A DNA stretch of 64,000 nucleotides. Source: JACOTK01 sp963743945 (GTDB lineage: Bacteria; Actinomycetota; Acidimicrobiia; Acidimicrobiales; CADCSY01). Within the stretch, counting starts at the first letter, position 1, and every line of letters begins with the position of its first letter. Positions 16,885 to 25,394 of the stretch are shown one piece after another. The notes under the pieces are model-generated. The model ran no database searches and was not told where the DNA came from. It was given only the letters and a program-made list of their open reading frames with translations. Made by a program: the position numbers and the translations under genes. The DNA lies in NCBI GenBank assembly GCA_963743945.1, contig CAVURO010000008.1:260242-324241 (forward strand), read 5' to 3'.

Positions 16885-18036
16885 ATGTCGGTCACCGAGA
16901 CCCAAGTCATCGAGGCGCTGCGTCCCGTTGAGGATCCCGAGTTGCACAAGAGCATCGTCGATCTCGGGATGGTGCGTCGCATCACCATCAGTGGGGCCTC
17001 GGTCGACGTTTTGGTGGCTCTGACGGTGGCCGGATGCCCCCTGAAGAACGAGATCACCAATCGGGTCACCGGCGCCGTTCGGGCGCTCGACGGCGTGGAG
17101 GCGGTCTCCCTGGAGTTCACGACCATGACGCCCGAGGAGCTGACGGCGCTGCGCACGAGCCTGCACGGCGACCCTGCCTCCACGGCGGGCTCGACCCAGG
17201 CCCACGGCCACGCCGAGGGGCGGGCCATTCCCTTTGCCGACCCGTCGAGCAACACGCGGGTGCTGCTGATCGCGTCGGGAAAGGGTGGGGTCGGAAAGTC
17301 GACGGTGACGGTCAACCTGGCCATTGCGTTGGCGAGGCAGGGCAAGCGCGTCGCGCTGATCGATGCCGATGTGTGGGGTTTCTCGGTTCCGGCCATGCTC
17401 GGCATCGATCGTCCCCCCACGGTGTTGGACGACAAGATGATCCTTCCGCCCGAGGCCCACGGCGTGACGTGTGCGTCGATCGGCTTCTTCGTGCGTGAGG
17501 ACCAGCCCGTGGTCTGGCGTGGACCGATGTTGCACAAGGCCCTGGAGCAGTTCCTCACCGACTTCTACTGGGGCGACCCCGACTACCTGGTCGTGGACAT
17601 GCCCCCCGGAACGGGCGACATCTCGCTGTCGCTGGCGAGCTTCCTGCCCAAGTCGGAGGCGTTCATCGTCACCACGCCCCAGCCGGCGGCCCAGCGCGTG
17701 GCTCAGCGCGCGGGGCTCATGTTCAAGAGCGACCACATCAACATCCCGGTGCGGGGTGTCATCGAGAACATGAGCTGGTTCGTCGGTGACGACGCCAAGC
17801 GCTACGAGCTCTTCGGAAGGGGCGGGGGAGAGGCCCTGGCGGAACGCCTCGAGGTTCCGCTGTTGGGTCGGATCCCCTTGGTCTCCGAGTTGCGTGAAGG
17901 TGGCGACACCGGTCTTCCGATCACGATCAGCGACCCCGAGAGCGAGGCGTCCCAGGTCTTCACCGACCTGGCCGAGCAGATCGACGGCGAGCTCGCTCCG
18001 CGCCGTCGGTACAACGCCGCGCTGAAGATCATCTGA
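16885..18036 (+). CDS. mrp: Mrp/ApbC-family Fe-S carrier ATPase
   Basis: P-loop NTPase of the Mrp/Nbp35 family, 383 residues, thought to carry Fe-S clusters to apoproteins. It has an N-terminal DUF59/MIP18 domain (residues 3-95, VEDPELHKSIVDLGMV and GCPLKNEI), the deviant Walker A GKGGVGKST (132-140), and VDMPPGTGDISLSL. The CxxC that bridges a cluster in E. coli ApbC is absent: the segment reads VIENMSWFVGDDAKRYELFG. ATG 16885 follows CGGAGG. It heads a run with DUF3107 and two ArsA-like ATPase genes and is divergent from the SufR-like regulator. Confidence 0.9.
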   Translation: MSVTETQVIEALRPVEDPELHKSIVDLGMVRRITISGASVDVLVALTVAGCPLKNEITNRVTGAVRALDGVEAVSLEFTTMTPEELTALRTSLHGDPASTAGSTQAHGHAEGRAIPFADPSSNTRVLLIASGKGGVGKSTVTVNLAIALARQGKRVALIDADVWGFSVPAMLGIDRPPTVLDDKMILPPEAHGVTCASIGFFVREDQPVVWRGPMLHKALEQFLTDFYWGDPDYLVVDMPPGTGDISLSLASFLPKSEAFIVTTPQPAAQRVAQRAGLMFKSDHINIPVRGVIENMSWFVGDDAKRYELFGRGGGEALAERLEVPLLGRIPLVSELREGGDTGLPITISDPESEASQVFTDLAEQIDGELAPRRRYNAALKII

Positions 18037-18099
18037 CCGCGGCCGCAACGGCGGCGATCTATGCTGGCAACCGTTCCGTCCAGCAGAGGAGATCGTGTC

Positions 18100-18336
18100 G
18101 TGGATGTTCGCATCGGAGTGACGTATTCACCGAAGGAAATCGACATCGAGCTCGACGAGAAGACCGACGTCAAGAAGCTTCGTGCGGAGATCGACAAGGT
18201 CCTGATGGGCGGTGCGGGCGTGCTGTGGTTGACCGACCGCAAGGAACGCCAGGTCGGCGTACCGGCCGACAAGGTCGCCTATGTCGAGATCGGCAGCCCC
18301 TCCGGCGATCGCCACATCGGCTTCGGCATCTCGTAG
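18100..18336 (+). CDS. DUF3107 protein
   Basis: A 78-residue protein (VDVRIGVTYSPKEIDIELD...) matching DUF3107, a small actinobacterial family of unknown function often beside ArsA-like ATPases or helicases. The GTG at 18100 follows GAGGAG at a good distance; the upstream in-frame ATG at 18061 has no ribosome site and adds non-conserved residues. It contains the VGVPADKVAYVEIG stretch typical of the family. It sits 14 nt before the first ArsA-like gene. Confidence 0.82.
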   Translation: MDVRIGVTYSPKEIDIELDEKTDVKKLRAEIDKVLMGGAGVLWLTDRKERQVGVPADKVAYVEIGSPSGDRHIGFGIS

Positions 18337-18350
18337 AGCCGGCGAGCGTC

Positions 18351-19307
18351 ATGGGGGATCTCGCCGACGACATCCTGAGCCGGCGGCTGCTGTTCGTAAC
18401 CGGCAAGGGCGGGGTGGGGAAGTCGGCCATCGCCGCCGGATTGGCGCTTCTCGGCGCGCAACAGGGCAAGCGCACGCTGGCCTGCGAGGTGGACGCCAAG
18501 GGCAACCTGGCCGACTTCTTCGAGGTCGTCGACGTCGGTTTTCAGCCTCGTGAGGTCCAGCCCCGCCTGCATGTCATGTCGATGAACACCGAGGAGTCGC
18601 TCAAGGAGTACCTGAGCCTGCAGCTCAAGTTGCCCCTCGTCGCCCGGGTCGGCCCGCTGGCGCGCACCTTCGACTTCATCGCCAACGCCGCACCCGGAGT
18701 CAAGGAGATCCTGACCATCGGCAAGCTCGCCTACGAGGTGCGTGAGAGGAACTACGACCTGGTGGTGGTCGACGCCGTTGCCACCGGTCACATCGTCGGT
18801 CACCTGCGTGCGCCCCAGGCCATCAACGAGCTCGTCTCGGTGGGGCTCATCCGTGATCAGACCGACTGGATGCTCGATCTCCTCGGCGATCCCGCCACCA
18901 CGGGCGTGGTGGTGGTGACCTCGCCGGAGGAGATGCCGGTCACCGAGTCGCTCGAGCTCCTCGAAGCGTTGCAGGACACCAACGTGGACGTGGCCGCCGT
19001 CGTCGTCAATCGGGTGCTGCCCGAGCTGTTCGGGCGCGGCGAGGAGGAGGTCTTCGACGCGTTGCGGGAACCGGCGTTGGCCGGCGCGTTGCGCGAGGCC
19101 GCGGGCGACAAGGTCGACCGGGTGCTCGAGGCGGCACATCTCGCCGTGCGATTGCGTCGGACGCGTTCCCGGCATCTGGCACGTCTGCGGGAGGGTCTCG
19201 ACCCCACCCTGCCGGTCTTCTACATCCCCGAGTTGTTCACCCGGGCCGACGGGTTGCGCGCCACGAATCAGCTGGCCGTCGCCCTCGGCGAGGAGATCGG
19301 CTACTGA
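18351..19307 (+). CDS. ArsA/GET3-family ATPase, first of a pair
   Basis: Anion-transporting-ATPase-family P-loop protein of 318 residues. RRLLFVTGKGGVGKSAIAAG holds the deviant Walker A, DLVVVDAVATGH the switch/Walker B region, and TSPEEMPVTES the conserved ArsA signature. There are no arsenite-binding cysteines, so arsenic export is unlikely. Actinobacteria commonly encode two such ATPases in tandem next to WhiB; their substrate is unknown. ATG 18351 follows 14 nt after the DUF3107 gene; the stop overlaps the next start by 1 nt. Confidence 0.85.
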   Translation: MGDLADDILSRRLLFVTGKGGVGKSAIAAGLALLGAQQGKRTLACEVDAKGNLADFFEVVDVGFQPREVQPRLHVMSMNTEESLKEYLSLQLKLPLVARVGPLARTFDFIANAAPGVKEILTIGKLAYEVRERNYDLVVVDAVATGHIVGHLRAPQAINELVSVGLIRDQTDWMLDLLGDPATTGVVVVTSPEEMPVTESLELLEALQDTNVDVAAVVVNRVLPELFGRGEEEVFDALREPALAGALREAAGDKVDRVLEAAHLAVRLRRTRSRHLARLREGLDPTLPVFYIPELFTRADGLRATNQLAVALGEEIGY

Positions 19308-20473
19308 TGACCGAGACCGCTTCGCTCGAGCAACTGCTCGCCGCCAAGGAGATCGTGGTGACCTGTGGCTCCGGTGGGGTCGGCAAGACCACCACCGCGG
19401 CAACGCTGGCCACCATGGCGGCCGTGCACCTGGGTGGCAAGGTCCTGGTGCTCACGGTCGATCCGGCGCGGCGATTGGCGAACGCGATGGGTCTCGAGAG
19501 CTTCGGCAACGTCGAGACCCGGGTCGATCCGGCAGCGCTTGCCGCCGGTGGCGTCGAGCCGCGGGGCGAGCTGTGGGCAGCGATGCTCGACACCAAACAG
19601 AGCTGGGACGACCTCATCGTGCGCCACGCGCCCGATGCCGCCACGAGGGACGCCATCCTGGCCAACCCCATGTACAAGAACGTCACCGGCCGTTTCGTGC
19701 AGAGCCATGACTACATCGCGATGGAGCGGCTCTACGAACTGCATTCCTCGGGCGTCTACGACCTGATCGTGGTCGACACGCCCCCTACGCGCAACGCGCT
19801 CGACTTCCTCGAGGCCCCGGCACGCATGGCCGACTTCTTCTCCAGCCGCCTGCTGCGCTGGCTGCTCGCCCCCTACCGCAGTCGCATCGTCAGCGTGGCG
19901 TCCAAACCCTTCTACCAGATCGCCGATCGCATCCTGGGGTCGGCCTTCCTGCAGGACATCGCCGAGTTCTTCATGCTGTTCCAGTCGATGCACGACGGTT
20001 TCGTGGAGCGTGCCAAGGCGGTCGAACGCGTGCTGGGCGATCGTCGCACCACCTTCATCGTCGTCTCCACGTTGGAGCCGTCTCCCCTGCGTGAGGCCGA
20101 GTTCTTCATCAAGGCACTGCAGGCCAAGGGGCTGCATCTGGGCGGGCTCGTCCTCAACAAGGTGCTTCCGGGCTACCTGCTCGACCCCGAGGTCGCCGCG
20201 GCGGCCGACCGGTTGATCAGTGCACCGAAGGAGGTGCTGAGCGGACTGGGGGCCGAGCAGCAGGCCGAGCTCGGTGACGAGTCCACCGTCGCTCGGGTTC
20301 TCACCGAAGTGGGTATGAGCTTCCGGAACTTTCAGCTGGTCGGCAAGAGGGAGGCCGAGCAGCGAGCCGAGCTTGCCACCGCACCTGAGGTCATGGTCTC
20401 GGTGCCGTTCTTCGAGGACGACATCTACGACGTGGCCGGGCTCGCCCGCATGGGCGAACAGATCTGGCGCTGA
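19307..20473 (+). CDS. ArsA/GET3-family ATPase, second of a pair
   Basis: Second ATPase of the pair, 388 residues, with the canonical CGSGGVGKTTTAATLA Walker A, LTVDPARRLANAMG switch I and VDTPPTRNALDFL. The middle region (ARMADFFSSRLLRWLLAPYRSR) is helical and partly hydrophobic, similar to the client-binding part of GET3-like proteins. It overlaps the first ATPase gene by 1 nt (TGATG), so the two probably form a heterodimer. Client or cargo unknown. It ends the mrp-led operon. Confidence 0.87.
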   Translation: MTETASLEQLLAAKEIVVTCGSGGVGKTTTAATLATMAAVHLGGKVLVLTVDPARRLANAMGLESFGNVETRVDPAALAAGGVEPRGELWAAMLDTKQSWDDLIVRHAPDAATRDAILANPMYKNVTGRFVQSHDYIAMERLYELHSSGVYDLIVVDTPPTRNALDFLEAPARMADFFSSRLLRWLLAPYRSRIVSVASKPFYQIADRILGSAFLQDIAEFFMLFQSMHDGFVERAKAVERVLGDRRTTFIVVSTLEPSPLREAEFFIKALQAKGLHLGGLVLNKVLPGYLLDPEVAAAADRLISAPKEVLSGLGAEQQAELGDESTVARVLTEVGMSFRNFQLVGKREAEQRAELATAPEVMVSVPFFEDDIYDVAGLARMGEQIWR

Positions 20474-20510
20474 AACCCCCACGAGTGGGCGGGCTGCTCC
20501 GGCTGCCCAA

Positions 20511-20609
20511 GGACCCGCGACAAATCTACTTGCGCGGCCGAAGGCCGAAAGTGACTGCACCACAAAGGTCAAATAGGTAGCGCCGCACAAGTAGTTTTGT
20601 CACTGGTCC
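20511..20609. repeat. 99-bp element with 28-bp imperfect inverted terminal repeats
   Basis: Left arm 20511-20538 and right arm 20582-20609 are inverted copies with 24 of 28 positions matching, separated by 43 bp. The inner core CTACTTG/CAAGTAG is perfect. There is no T-tract after the right arm and the loop is long, so it does not look like a simple terminator. It could be a MITE-like insertion, a regulator site or a structured 5' leader for the PHP gene 13 bp downstream. No flanking target duplication was seen. Confidence 0.6.
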
Positions 20610-20621
20610 TAACATGGGTGG

Positions 20622-21542
20622 GTGCTCGACTACCACCTTCACCTCTGGGAGCACGGTCCACGCTCGTTGGACGCCACGATCGACCAGGTTGCGCAGTACT
20701 GCCAACGGGCTGCCGCAGCGGGGGTCACCGAGATCGCGCTGACCGAACACTTCTATCGCTTCGAGCAGGCAGGCGCGCTCGCCGGCTTCTGGGACGACGA
20801 CCCGGACCCGAACCTGGCGCACCACATGGCCCGGAAATGGACCGAGGAGCAGGGGGCCGACCTCGATCGCTATGTCGAGGTGGTCCTCGCGGCAAAGGCG
20901 GCCGGACTCCCGGTCGTGCTCGGTCTCGAGGTCGACCACTATCCCGACCGCATGGACAAGGTGGCCTCCATCCTGGCGGGCTATCCCTTCGACGTCCTGC
21001 TCGGCTCGGTCCACTGGATCGGCGCGTGGGGCTTCGACAATCTCGGCGTTCCGGCGTTTGCCGCCGAATGGGATGCCCGGTCCATCGAGTCGATCTGGCA
21101 CAGCTACACCCTGGCGCTCGAGGAGCTGGCCGACTCCGGGGTCTGTGACGTGCTCGCACACCCCGATCTGTGCGCGATCACCGGGCGCATGCCGGTGGTG
21201 CCCGACGAGTTCTACGACCGCATGGCCGATGCCGCCGCAGGCTCGGGGATCGCCGCCGAGGTCAGCGCGGCAGGTTGGCGAAAGCCGTTGGCTGCCGCCT
21301 ACCCGGCACCGGCGCTGCTCAGCCGATTCGGCGCCCGAGGCGTTCCGGTGACGACGGCATCCGATGCGCACAGCCACGATCGTGTTGCCGAGCGGGGCGA
21401 CGATCTGAGGAGCCTTCTCGCGGCGGCGGGCTACGAGAACCTGGCGGCGTTCCGCGGCCGGCGACGTCACCTGGTCCCGATCGACGCCGGTGTTCAGACC
21501 GGCGATGACCAGGGCCGAACGATGACCAGGGCCGAACGATGA
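20622..21542 (+). CDS. PHP-family phosphoesterase (histidinol-phosphatase-like)
   Basis: Metal-dependent phosphoesterase of 306 residues. Ligand motifs are LDYHLHLW (HxH at residues 5-7), TEHFYRF, GLEVDHYPD, a later CDVLAHPDL, and TTASDAHSHDRV near the C terminus. This pattern fits HisK-type histidinol-phosphatase or a related PHP phosphatase. GTG 20622 is the only start keeping the first HxH motif. The C-terminal residues (TMTRAER) are encoded by a 17-bp tandem repeat leading into the sensor kinase gene. Confidence 0.82.
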   Translation: MLDYHLHLWEHGPRSLDATIDQVAQYCQRAAAAGVTEIALTEHFYRFEQAGALAGFWDDDPDPNLAHHMARKWTEEQGADLDRYVEVVLAAKAAGLPVVLGLEVDHYPDRMDKVASILAGYPFDVLLGSVHWIGAWGFDNLGVPAFAAEWDARSIESIWHSYTLALEELADSGVCDVLAHPDLCAITGRMPVVPDEFYDRMADAAAGSGIAAEVSAAGWRKPLAAAYPAPALLSRFGARGVPVTTASDAHSHDRVAERGDDLRSLLAAAGYENLAAFRGRRRHLVPIDAGVQTGDDQGRTMTRAER

Positions 21543-21548
21543 CCAGGG
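21504..21548 (+). repeat. 17-bp tandem repeat at the PHP / sensor kinase junction
   Basis: GATGACCAGGGCCGAAC at 21504-21520 and 21521-21537, with a partial third copy to 21548. ATGA overlaps recur at 21505, 21522 and 21539, each ATG opening M-T-R-A-E-R-stop or its continuation; the PHP stop is the TGA at 21540-21542. The kinase ATG is at 21552, just after the partial copy. Confidence 0.85.
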
Positions 21549-21551
21549 CAC

Positions 21552-23063
21552 ATGGCCAGTCTCGCTGAGCTGGTTCGCGAGAACACCGACCTCCGCGCGC
21601 CGGAGCTGAGCCACCTGCAGCGCCTGGTCGCATCGTGGGGCCTTCTGGCCGATCTGTCCTTTGCCGACCTGTTGTTGTTCGTTCCCCTCGATGGCGGCGA
21701 GGGCGACGGCAGGTTTCTCGTCGTCGCCCAGATCCGCCCGACCACGAATCAAACGGTCTACCGGCAGGATTTCGTGGGCCAGATCGTCAACGAGATCGAC
21801 CGTCCCTTCGTCGCCCGGGCGATCAGGACCGGTGAGATCGTCGAGGGCGAGATGAACCTCGGGCTGAGTCTGCAGACAGAGGCGGAACGGGTTCGCGTGA
21901 TGTGCCTGCCGGTACGCAGTGGTGACGAGGTGGTTGCCGTGTGCTCACGGGAATCACTCCCGTCGCTCGCCCGCCAGAACGGTGATCTGGAGCGGGTGTA
22001 CAACAACGTGTTCGTGCGCTTCGCCGAGATGATCACCGCGGGCACATTTCCCTTTCCGGAGCACGGCGCCGAAGGCGAGGAGGCCCCCCGGGTGGGCGAC
22101 GGGGTGCTGGTTCTCGATGCTGCCGGTCGTGTCGAATACGCATCGCCCAACGCCGTTTCCGCCCTGCATCGCGTGGGCGTGCACGCCAACGCCCTGGGCA
22201 TGCGTCTCAGCGAGCTCGGCCTGGAGGAGGCGGCGATTCGGACCGCCATGAGCACCGGATCGCCCATCACCGAGGAGATCGAACGAGGCCAGGACGTGAC
22301 GGTCCTGTTGCGCTGCTTCCCATTGTTGGCAGACGGCGGGGTCACCGGTGCGTTGGTGCTGTTGCGTAACATCTCCGACCTGCGCAGTCGTGACCGCATG
22401 TTGGTCTCGATGGACGCGACCATTCGGGAGATTCATCACCGTGTCAAGAACAACCTCCAGACCATCTCATCGCTGCTGCGTCTGCAGGGTCGTCGTCTCA
22501 CCTCGCCCGAGGCGAAGGTGGCCATCGACGAATCGGTCCGTCGCATCCGATCGATCGCGCTGGTGCACGAGATCCTCTCCCGAGCGGCCGGCGACGAGGT
22601 GCCGTTCAACGAGATCGTGCGCCCACTGGTTCGTATGGTCGAGGACAGCGTCTCGTCGCCGGAGCGCCCGGTGCGCTTCGTGGTCGAGGGTGACGCCGGC
22701 ACCCTGGCCGACCGGGTCGCCACACCGTTGGCGGTGGTGCTCACCGAGTTGCTCCAGAACGCCGTCGATCATGCGTTTCCCGAGATCACCGAGGATCACG
22801 ACGAGGTGATGGCCGAGGGGCATGTCCTCGTGAGCCTGCGCAATCACGGTGATGAGCTCGTGGTCCAGGTCACCGACGACGGCGTGGGGCTCCCGTCGAC
22901 GTTCGTGCTCGAGGACTCACCGGGACTTGGTCTGTCGATCGTACGCTCGCTCGTGGTCAGCCAACTGGGCGGCTCGATCGTGCTGCGGGGCAGAGCGGAG
23001 TCCCATGGAACCGTGGCCGAGGTGCGGGTGCCCCTGGGAACAGCGCAGCACTCGGAGCGCTGA
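21552..23063 (+). CDS. PdtaS-like sensor histidine kinase (GAF-PAS-HisKA_2)
   Basis: Soluble histidine kinase of 503 residues with no membrane segment. Order: N-terminal GAF-like domain (about 5-165), PAS-like domain (182-280, GVLVLDAAGRVEYASPNAVSALH), HisKA_2 dimerisation/phosphoacceptor helix IREIHHRVKNNLQTISSLLR (His295), and an HATPase domain with ELLQNAVDHAF, VTDDGVGLP and GLGLSIVRSL. The layout equals mycobacterial PdtaS, which signals through an ANTAR RNA-binding regulator PdtaR. No partner regulator is adjacent; the CheY-like gene at 42.9 kb lacks an ANTAR domain. Confidence 0.88.
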   Translation: MASLAELVRENTDLRAPELSHLQRLVASWGLLADLSFADLLLFVPLDGGEGDGRFLVVAQIRPTTNQTVYRQDFVGQIVNEIDRPFVARAIRTGEIVEGEMNLGLSLQTEAERVRVMCLPVRSGDEVVAVCSRESLPSLARQNGDLERVYNNVFVRFAEMITAGTFPFPEHGAEGEEAPRVGDGVLVLDAAGRVEYASPNAVSALHRVGVHANALGMRLSELGLEEAAIRTAMSTGSPITEEIERGQDVTVLLRCFPLLADGGVTGALVLLRNISDLRSRDRMLVSMDATIREIHHRVKNNLQTISSLLRLQGRRLTSPEAKVAIDESVRRIRSIALVHEILSRAAGDEVPFNEIVRPLVRMVEDSVSSPERPVRFVVEGDAGTLADRVATPLAVVLTELLQNAVDHAFPEITEDHDEVMAEGHVLVSLRNHGDELVVQVTDDGVGLPSTFVLEDSPGLGLSIVRSLVVSQLGGSIVLRGRAESHGTVAEVRVPLGTAQHSER

Positions 23064-23126
23064 GCGGCGCAAATGAGGCCGACCCTGAGGCCGAGCACTG
23101 AGGGCCGAGCACTGAGGGCCGAGCCG
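23061..23126. repeat. Serial TGA-anchored degenerate repeats after the sensor kinase
   Basis: From the kinase stop onward TGA recurs at 23061, 23074, 23086, 23099 and 23113, spaced 12-14 nt. The last units read TGAGGCCGAGCAC, TGAGGGCCGAGCAC and TGAGGGCCGAGCCG. Successive TGAs fall in different frames, so together they stop all three frames. The region lies between convergent genes. Confidence 0.7.
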
Positions 23127-23174
23127 AAGCGGAGCCCTCGGCGGCCCCGAGGCGCCCCCCGGGGAGGGGAACGG

Positions 23175-23474
23175 CTATCCCAGCGCGGGTGAGATGTGGA
23201 TCTTCAGTGCACGTTGACGACGCATGGCACGCCGGTCCTCCTCGGAGGTTCCGCCCCAGACGCCTGCATCCTGATTGGTGGCCATGGCATATTCGAGGCA
23301 CATCGCCTCGCCGGGACAGGTGTGGCAGACCGCCTTTGCCGACTCGATTTGGGCAAGGGCCATGCCTGTGGTGCCGATGGGGAAGAACAGCTCGGGATCG
23401 GTGTTGCGACACGCCGCATCCGTCCGCCAGTCATCGGCGTTCCAGGGCTCGACATGGGTCCAGGTGAGTGCCAC
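23175..23474 (-). CDS. WhiB-family Fe-S transcription factor
   Basis: Wbl protein of 99 residues with the four cluster cysteines C22, C50, C53 and C59 (AACRNTDPELFFP...AVCHTCPGEAMCLEYAM), the GVWGGTSEEDRR turn (71-82) and a basic C-terminal patch RRAMRRQRALKIHI for DNA or sigma-factor contact. Family members bind [4Fe-4S] and sigma-A. GTG 23474 was chosen because GGAGG lies 5 nt ahead; a GTG at 23492 is an alternative. Which Wbl subclass it is cannot be settled by eye, though the motif order resembles WhiB1/WhiB2. The 120-bp upstream gap should hold its promoter. Confidence 0.9.
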   Translation of the reverse strand: MALTWTHVEPWNADDWRTDAACRNTDPELFFPIGTTGMALAQIESAKAVCHTCPGEAMCLEYAMATNQDAGVWGGTSEEDRRAMRRQRALKIHISPALG

Positions 23475-23611
23475 GACAGCCTCCACTTTCACGGGAATGA
23501 TTTCGTTTACCGGGTCGGGGCATTGGCCTGAGCCTTCTGTCCCCGCACGAAATCGCTACGACGAACCGTAGCCAATGTAGTTGCTCTTGGCAAGCAATTT
23601 CTTTTTCCCAC

Positions 23612-24532
23612 TCATGGCGAGGTTGAAACGGGAAATACCAGGTTCATCGCGTCGGGCTGGTGTTTGAAGCTCAGCTCGGTGGTCTCGCCGAGGAAGTCAC
23701 CGTCGATCTGGTAGGGGAACGGACCGTGCCCGACGATCCTGAGTCCCGAAAGGTCGTGGCGGTAGTCGACCAGCGGGTGCTTGCGCAGGTAGTTGCCCGA
23801 CGCGAGGGCGGAGCCGATCACCGCCATCGTCGGTGCGAAGCGAAGCGTCCGCAGCGTGACGACGGCCAGGCCCCGGTCGAGGCCCGCATCGGGTGCGACG
23901 TTGAACGGGCGATTGCCGAGGTAGGTGTAGGGGTTCGTGTTGAGGCAGAGCGCGAAGTAGCCGTCGTCGATGACCGTGCCGTCCTCGTGGTGCACCGAGA
24001 ACCGGGGCCGGTCCCGCTCGTAGTGGCGCATCCAGGTGGCGAACGCGGCGTAGACGAACAAGGGGTGGCCGGCGTAGCGCTTGAGCCCGGCACGCCGCTC
24101 CACCTGTTCGACGACGGCGGCGTCGAAGCCGATGCCCGCGTGGAAGAGGAACGACCGACCGTTGACCGAGCCCAGCCCGACCGGGCGGATCGATCCCTGC
24201 GCCAGCGACTCGAGGAGCATCGCCGTCGCCTCGATGGGGTCGTTGGGCAAGCCGATGGAGCGGGCGAAGACGTTGGTCGAGCCCCCGGGCAGGACCGCCA
24301 GGGCGCAGTCGGTGCCGACCAGCCCGTTCGCCGCCTCGTTGAGCGTGCCGTCGCCTCCGAGCACGGCGACGACCTCCACGCCGATCGATGCGGCGCCCCT
24401 TGCCAACTTGGTCGCGTGGTCGCGCCGGTTCGTCGTGGCCACGGTGACCTGATGGTCGGCGGCCAGCGCCTTGTGGATGACCACCTGGGTACGGGCGGTG
24501 ACCGATGAGGCCGATGCGTTGACGAGCAGCAT
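23612..24532 (-). CDS. Diacylglycerol kinase-like lipid kinase (YegS/BmrU family)
   Basis: Lipid kinase of 306 residues. MLLVNASASSVTARTQVV begins the DAGK catalytic domain, AVLGGDGTLNEAANGLV is the GGDGT nucleotide site, and LAVLPGGSTNVFARSIGLP the PxGTxN-like loop (here PGGSTN). YQIDGDFLGETTELSF is the C-terminal product-site block. It would phosphorylate diacylglycerol or a related lipid at the membrane. ATG 24532 gives normal family length. It is divergent from etfB with 86 bp between starts. Confidence 0.88.
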   Translation of the reverse strand: MLLVNASASSVTARTQVVIHKALAADHQVTVATTNRRDHATKLARGAASIGVEVVAVLGGDGTLNEAANGLVGTDCALAVLPGGSTNVFARSIGLPNDPIEATAMLLESLAQGSIRPVGLGSVNGRSFLFHAGIGFDAAVVEQVERRAGLKRYAGHPLFVYAAFATWMRHYERDRPRFSVHHEDGTVIDDGYFALCLNTNPYTYLGNRPFNVAPDAGLDRGLAVVTLRTLRFAPTMAVIGSALASGNYLRKHPLVDYRHDLSGLRIVGHGPFPYQIDGDFLGETTELSFKHQPDAMNLVFPVSTSP

Positions 24533-24618
24533 GACTTTCAGGGTGCTGAACGGTAGCAGCGAGCCGGCGCCGCCGCTCTGATTTGGCTCCGGGCCGACGG
24601 AGCGGTCACCATGGCGCC

Positions 24619-25380
24619 ATGAACGTCGTCGTATGCGTGAAGCAGATCCCTGACCCGGCGATTCCCGGCCAGCTGGATCCCCAGACAAACTTCCTCAAGC
24701 GTGAGGGCAAGCTCATCCTGGATGACTCCGATGCCTACGGCGTCGAGATGGCCCTGCAGCTGGTGGACGCGGCCGGAGGAGGCGAGGTCACGCTGGTGTC
24801 CATGGCTCCGAACAACGAGGCCAGTGGACTTCGCACGGCCCTCGCCATGGGCGCAGCCAAGGCCGTCCTGGTCTCCGATCCCGCACTCGCCGGCGCCGAT
24901 GCGCTGACCACGGCCAAGGTGCTCGCCGGCGCCATCGACCGGGTCAAGCCCGATCTGGTCCTCACCGCCACCGAGGCCACCGACGGCTACACGGGAACCC
25001 TGCCCGAGCAGATCGCCGGCATTCTCGACGTGCCTTCGATCACCTTCGCCAAGAAGATCGAGATCGTCGGCACCACCGTCAAGGTCGATCGCCAGACCGA
25101 GGCCGGTTACGACGAGGTCGAGGCGCCCATGCCTGCCCTCGTCTCGGTCACCGCCGGCGTGGTCGAGCCCCGCTATCCGTCGTTCAAGGGCATCATGGCC
25201 GCCAAGTCCAAGCCCGTCGACGAACTGACGGCTGCGGACCTGGGTGTCACGCCCGGCGCCGGTCAACAGATCGTCTCGGTCATTGCTGCCGAGGCCCGCC
25301 AGGCAGGCGAGATCATCGAGGACGATGGCGAGGGCTACCTCAAGATCATCGAGTTCCTCGAACAGCAGAAGGTTCTCTAG
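24619..25380 (+). CDS. etfB: Electron transfer flavoprotein beta subunit
   Basis: Beta subunit of ETF, which moves electrons from acyl-CoA dehydrogenases to the membrane quinone pool. The 253-residue protein begins MNVVVCVKQIPDP and has the AMP-binding ATEATDGYTGTLPEQIA segment and the EPRYPSFKGIMAAKSKPV loop typical of EtfB. ATG 24619 is the conserved start; an upstream in-frame start only adds 12 residues of non-family sequence. etfA follows after 14 nt. Confidence 0.96.
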   Translation: MNVVVCVKQIPDPAIPGQLDPQTNFLKREGKLILDDSDAYGVEMALQLVDAAGGGEVTLVSMAPNNEASGLRTALAMGAAKAVLVSDPALAGADALTTAKVLAGAIDRVKPDLVLTATEATDGYTGTLPEQIAGILDVPSITFAKKIEIVGTTVKVDRQTEAGYDEVEAPMPALVSVTAGVVEPRYPSFKGIMAAKSKPVDELTAADLGVTPGAGQQIVSVIAAEARQAGEIIEDDGEGYLKIIEFLEQQKVL

Positions 25381-25394
25381 GGAGGCGATGGAAA

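Noticed and set aside
16807..18048. Long minus-strand frame opposite mrp
   Set aside because: Shadow of mrp; no recognisable domain.
20511..20609. Rho-independent terminator for the ArsA operon
   Set aside because: Loop of 43 nt, imperfect 28-bp stem and no T-tract on either side.
23064..23174. Small gene between the sensor kinase and WhiB
   Set aside because: Short repeats with stops in every frame; no coding signal.
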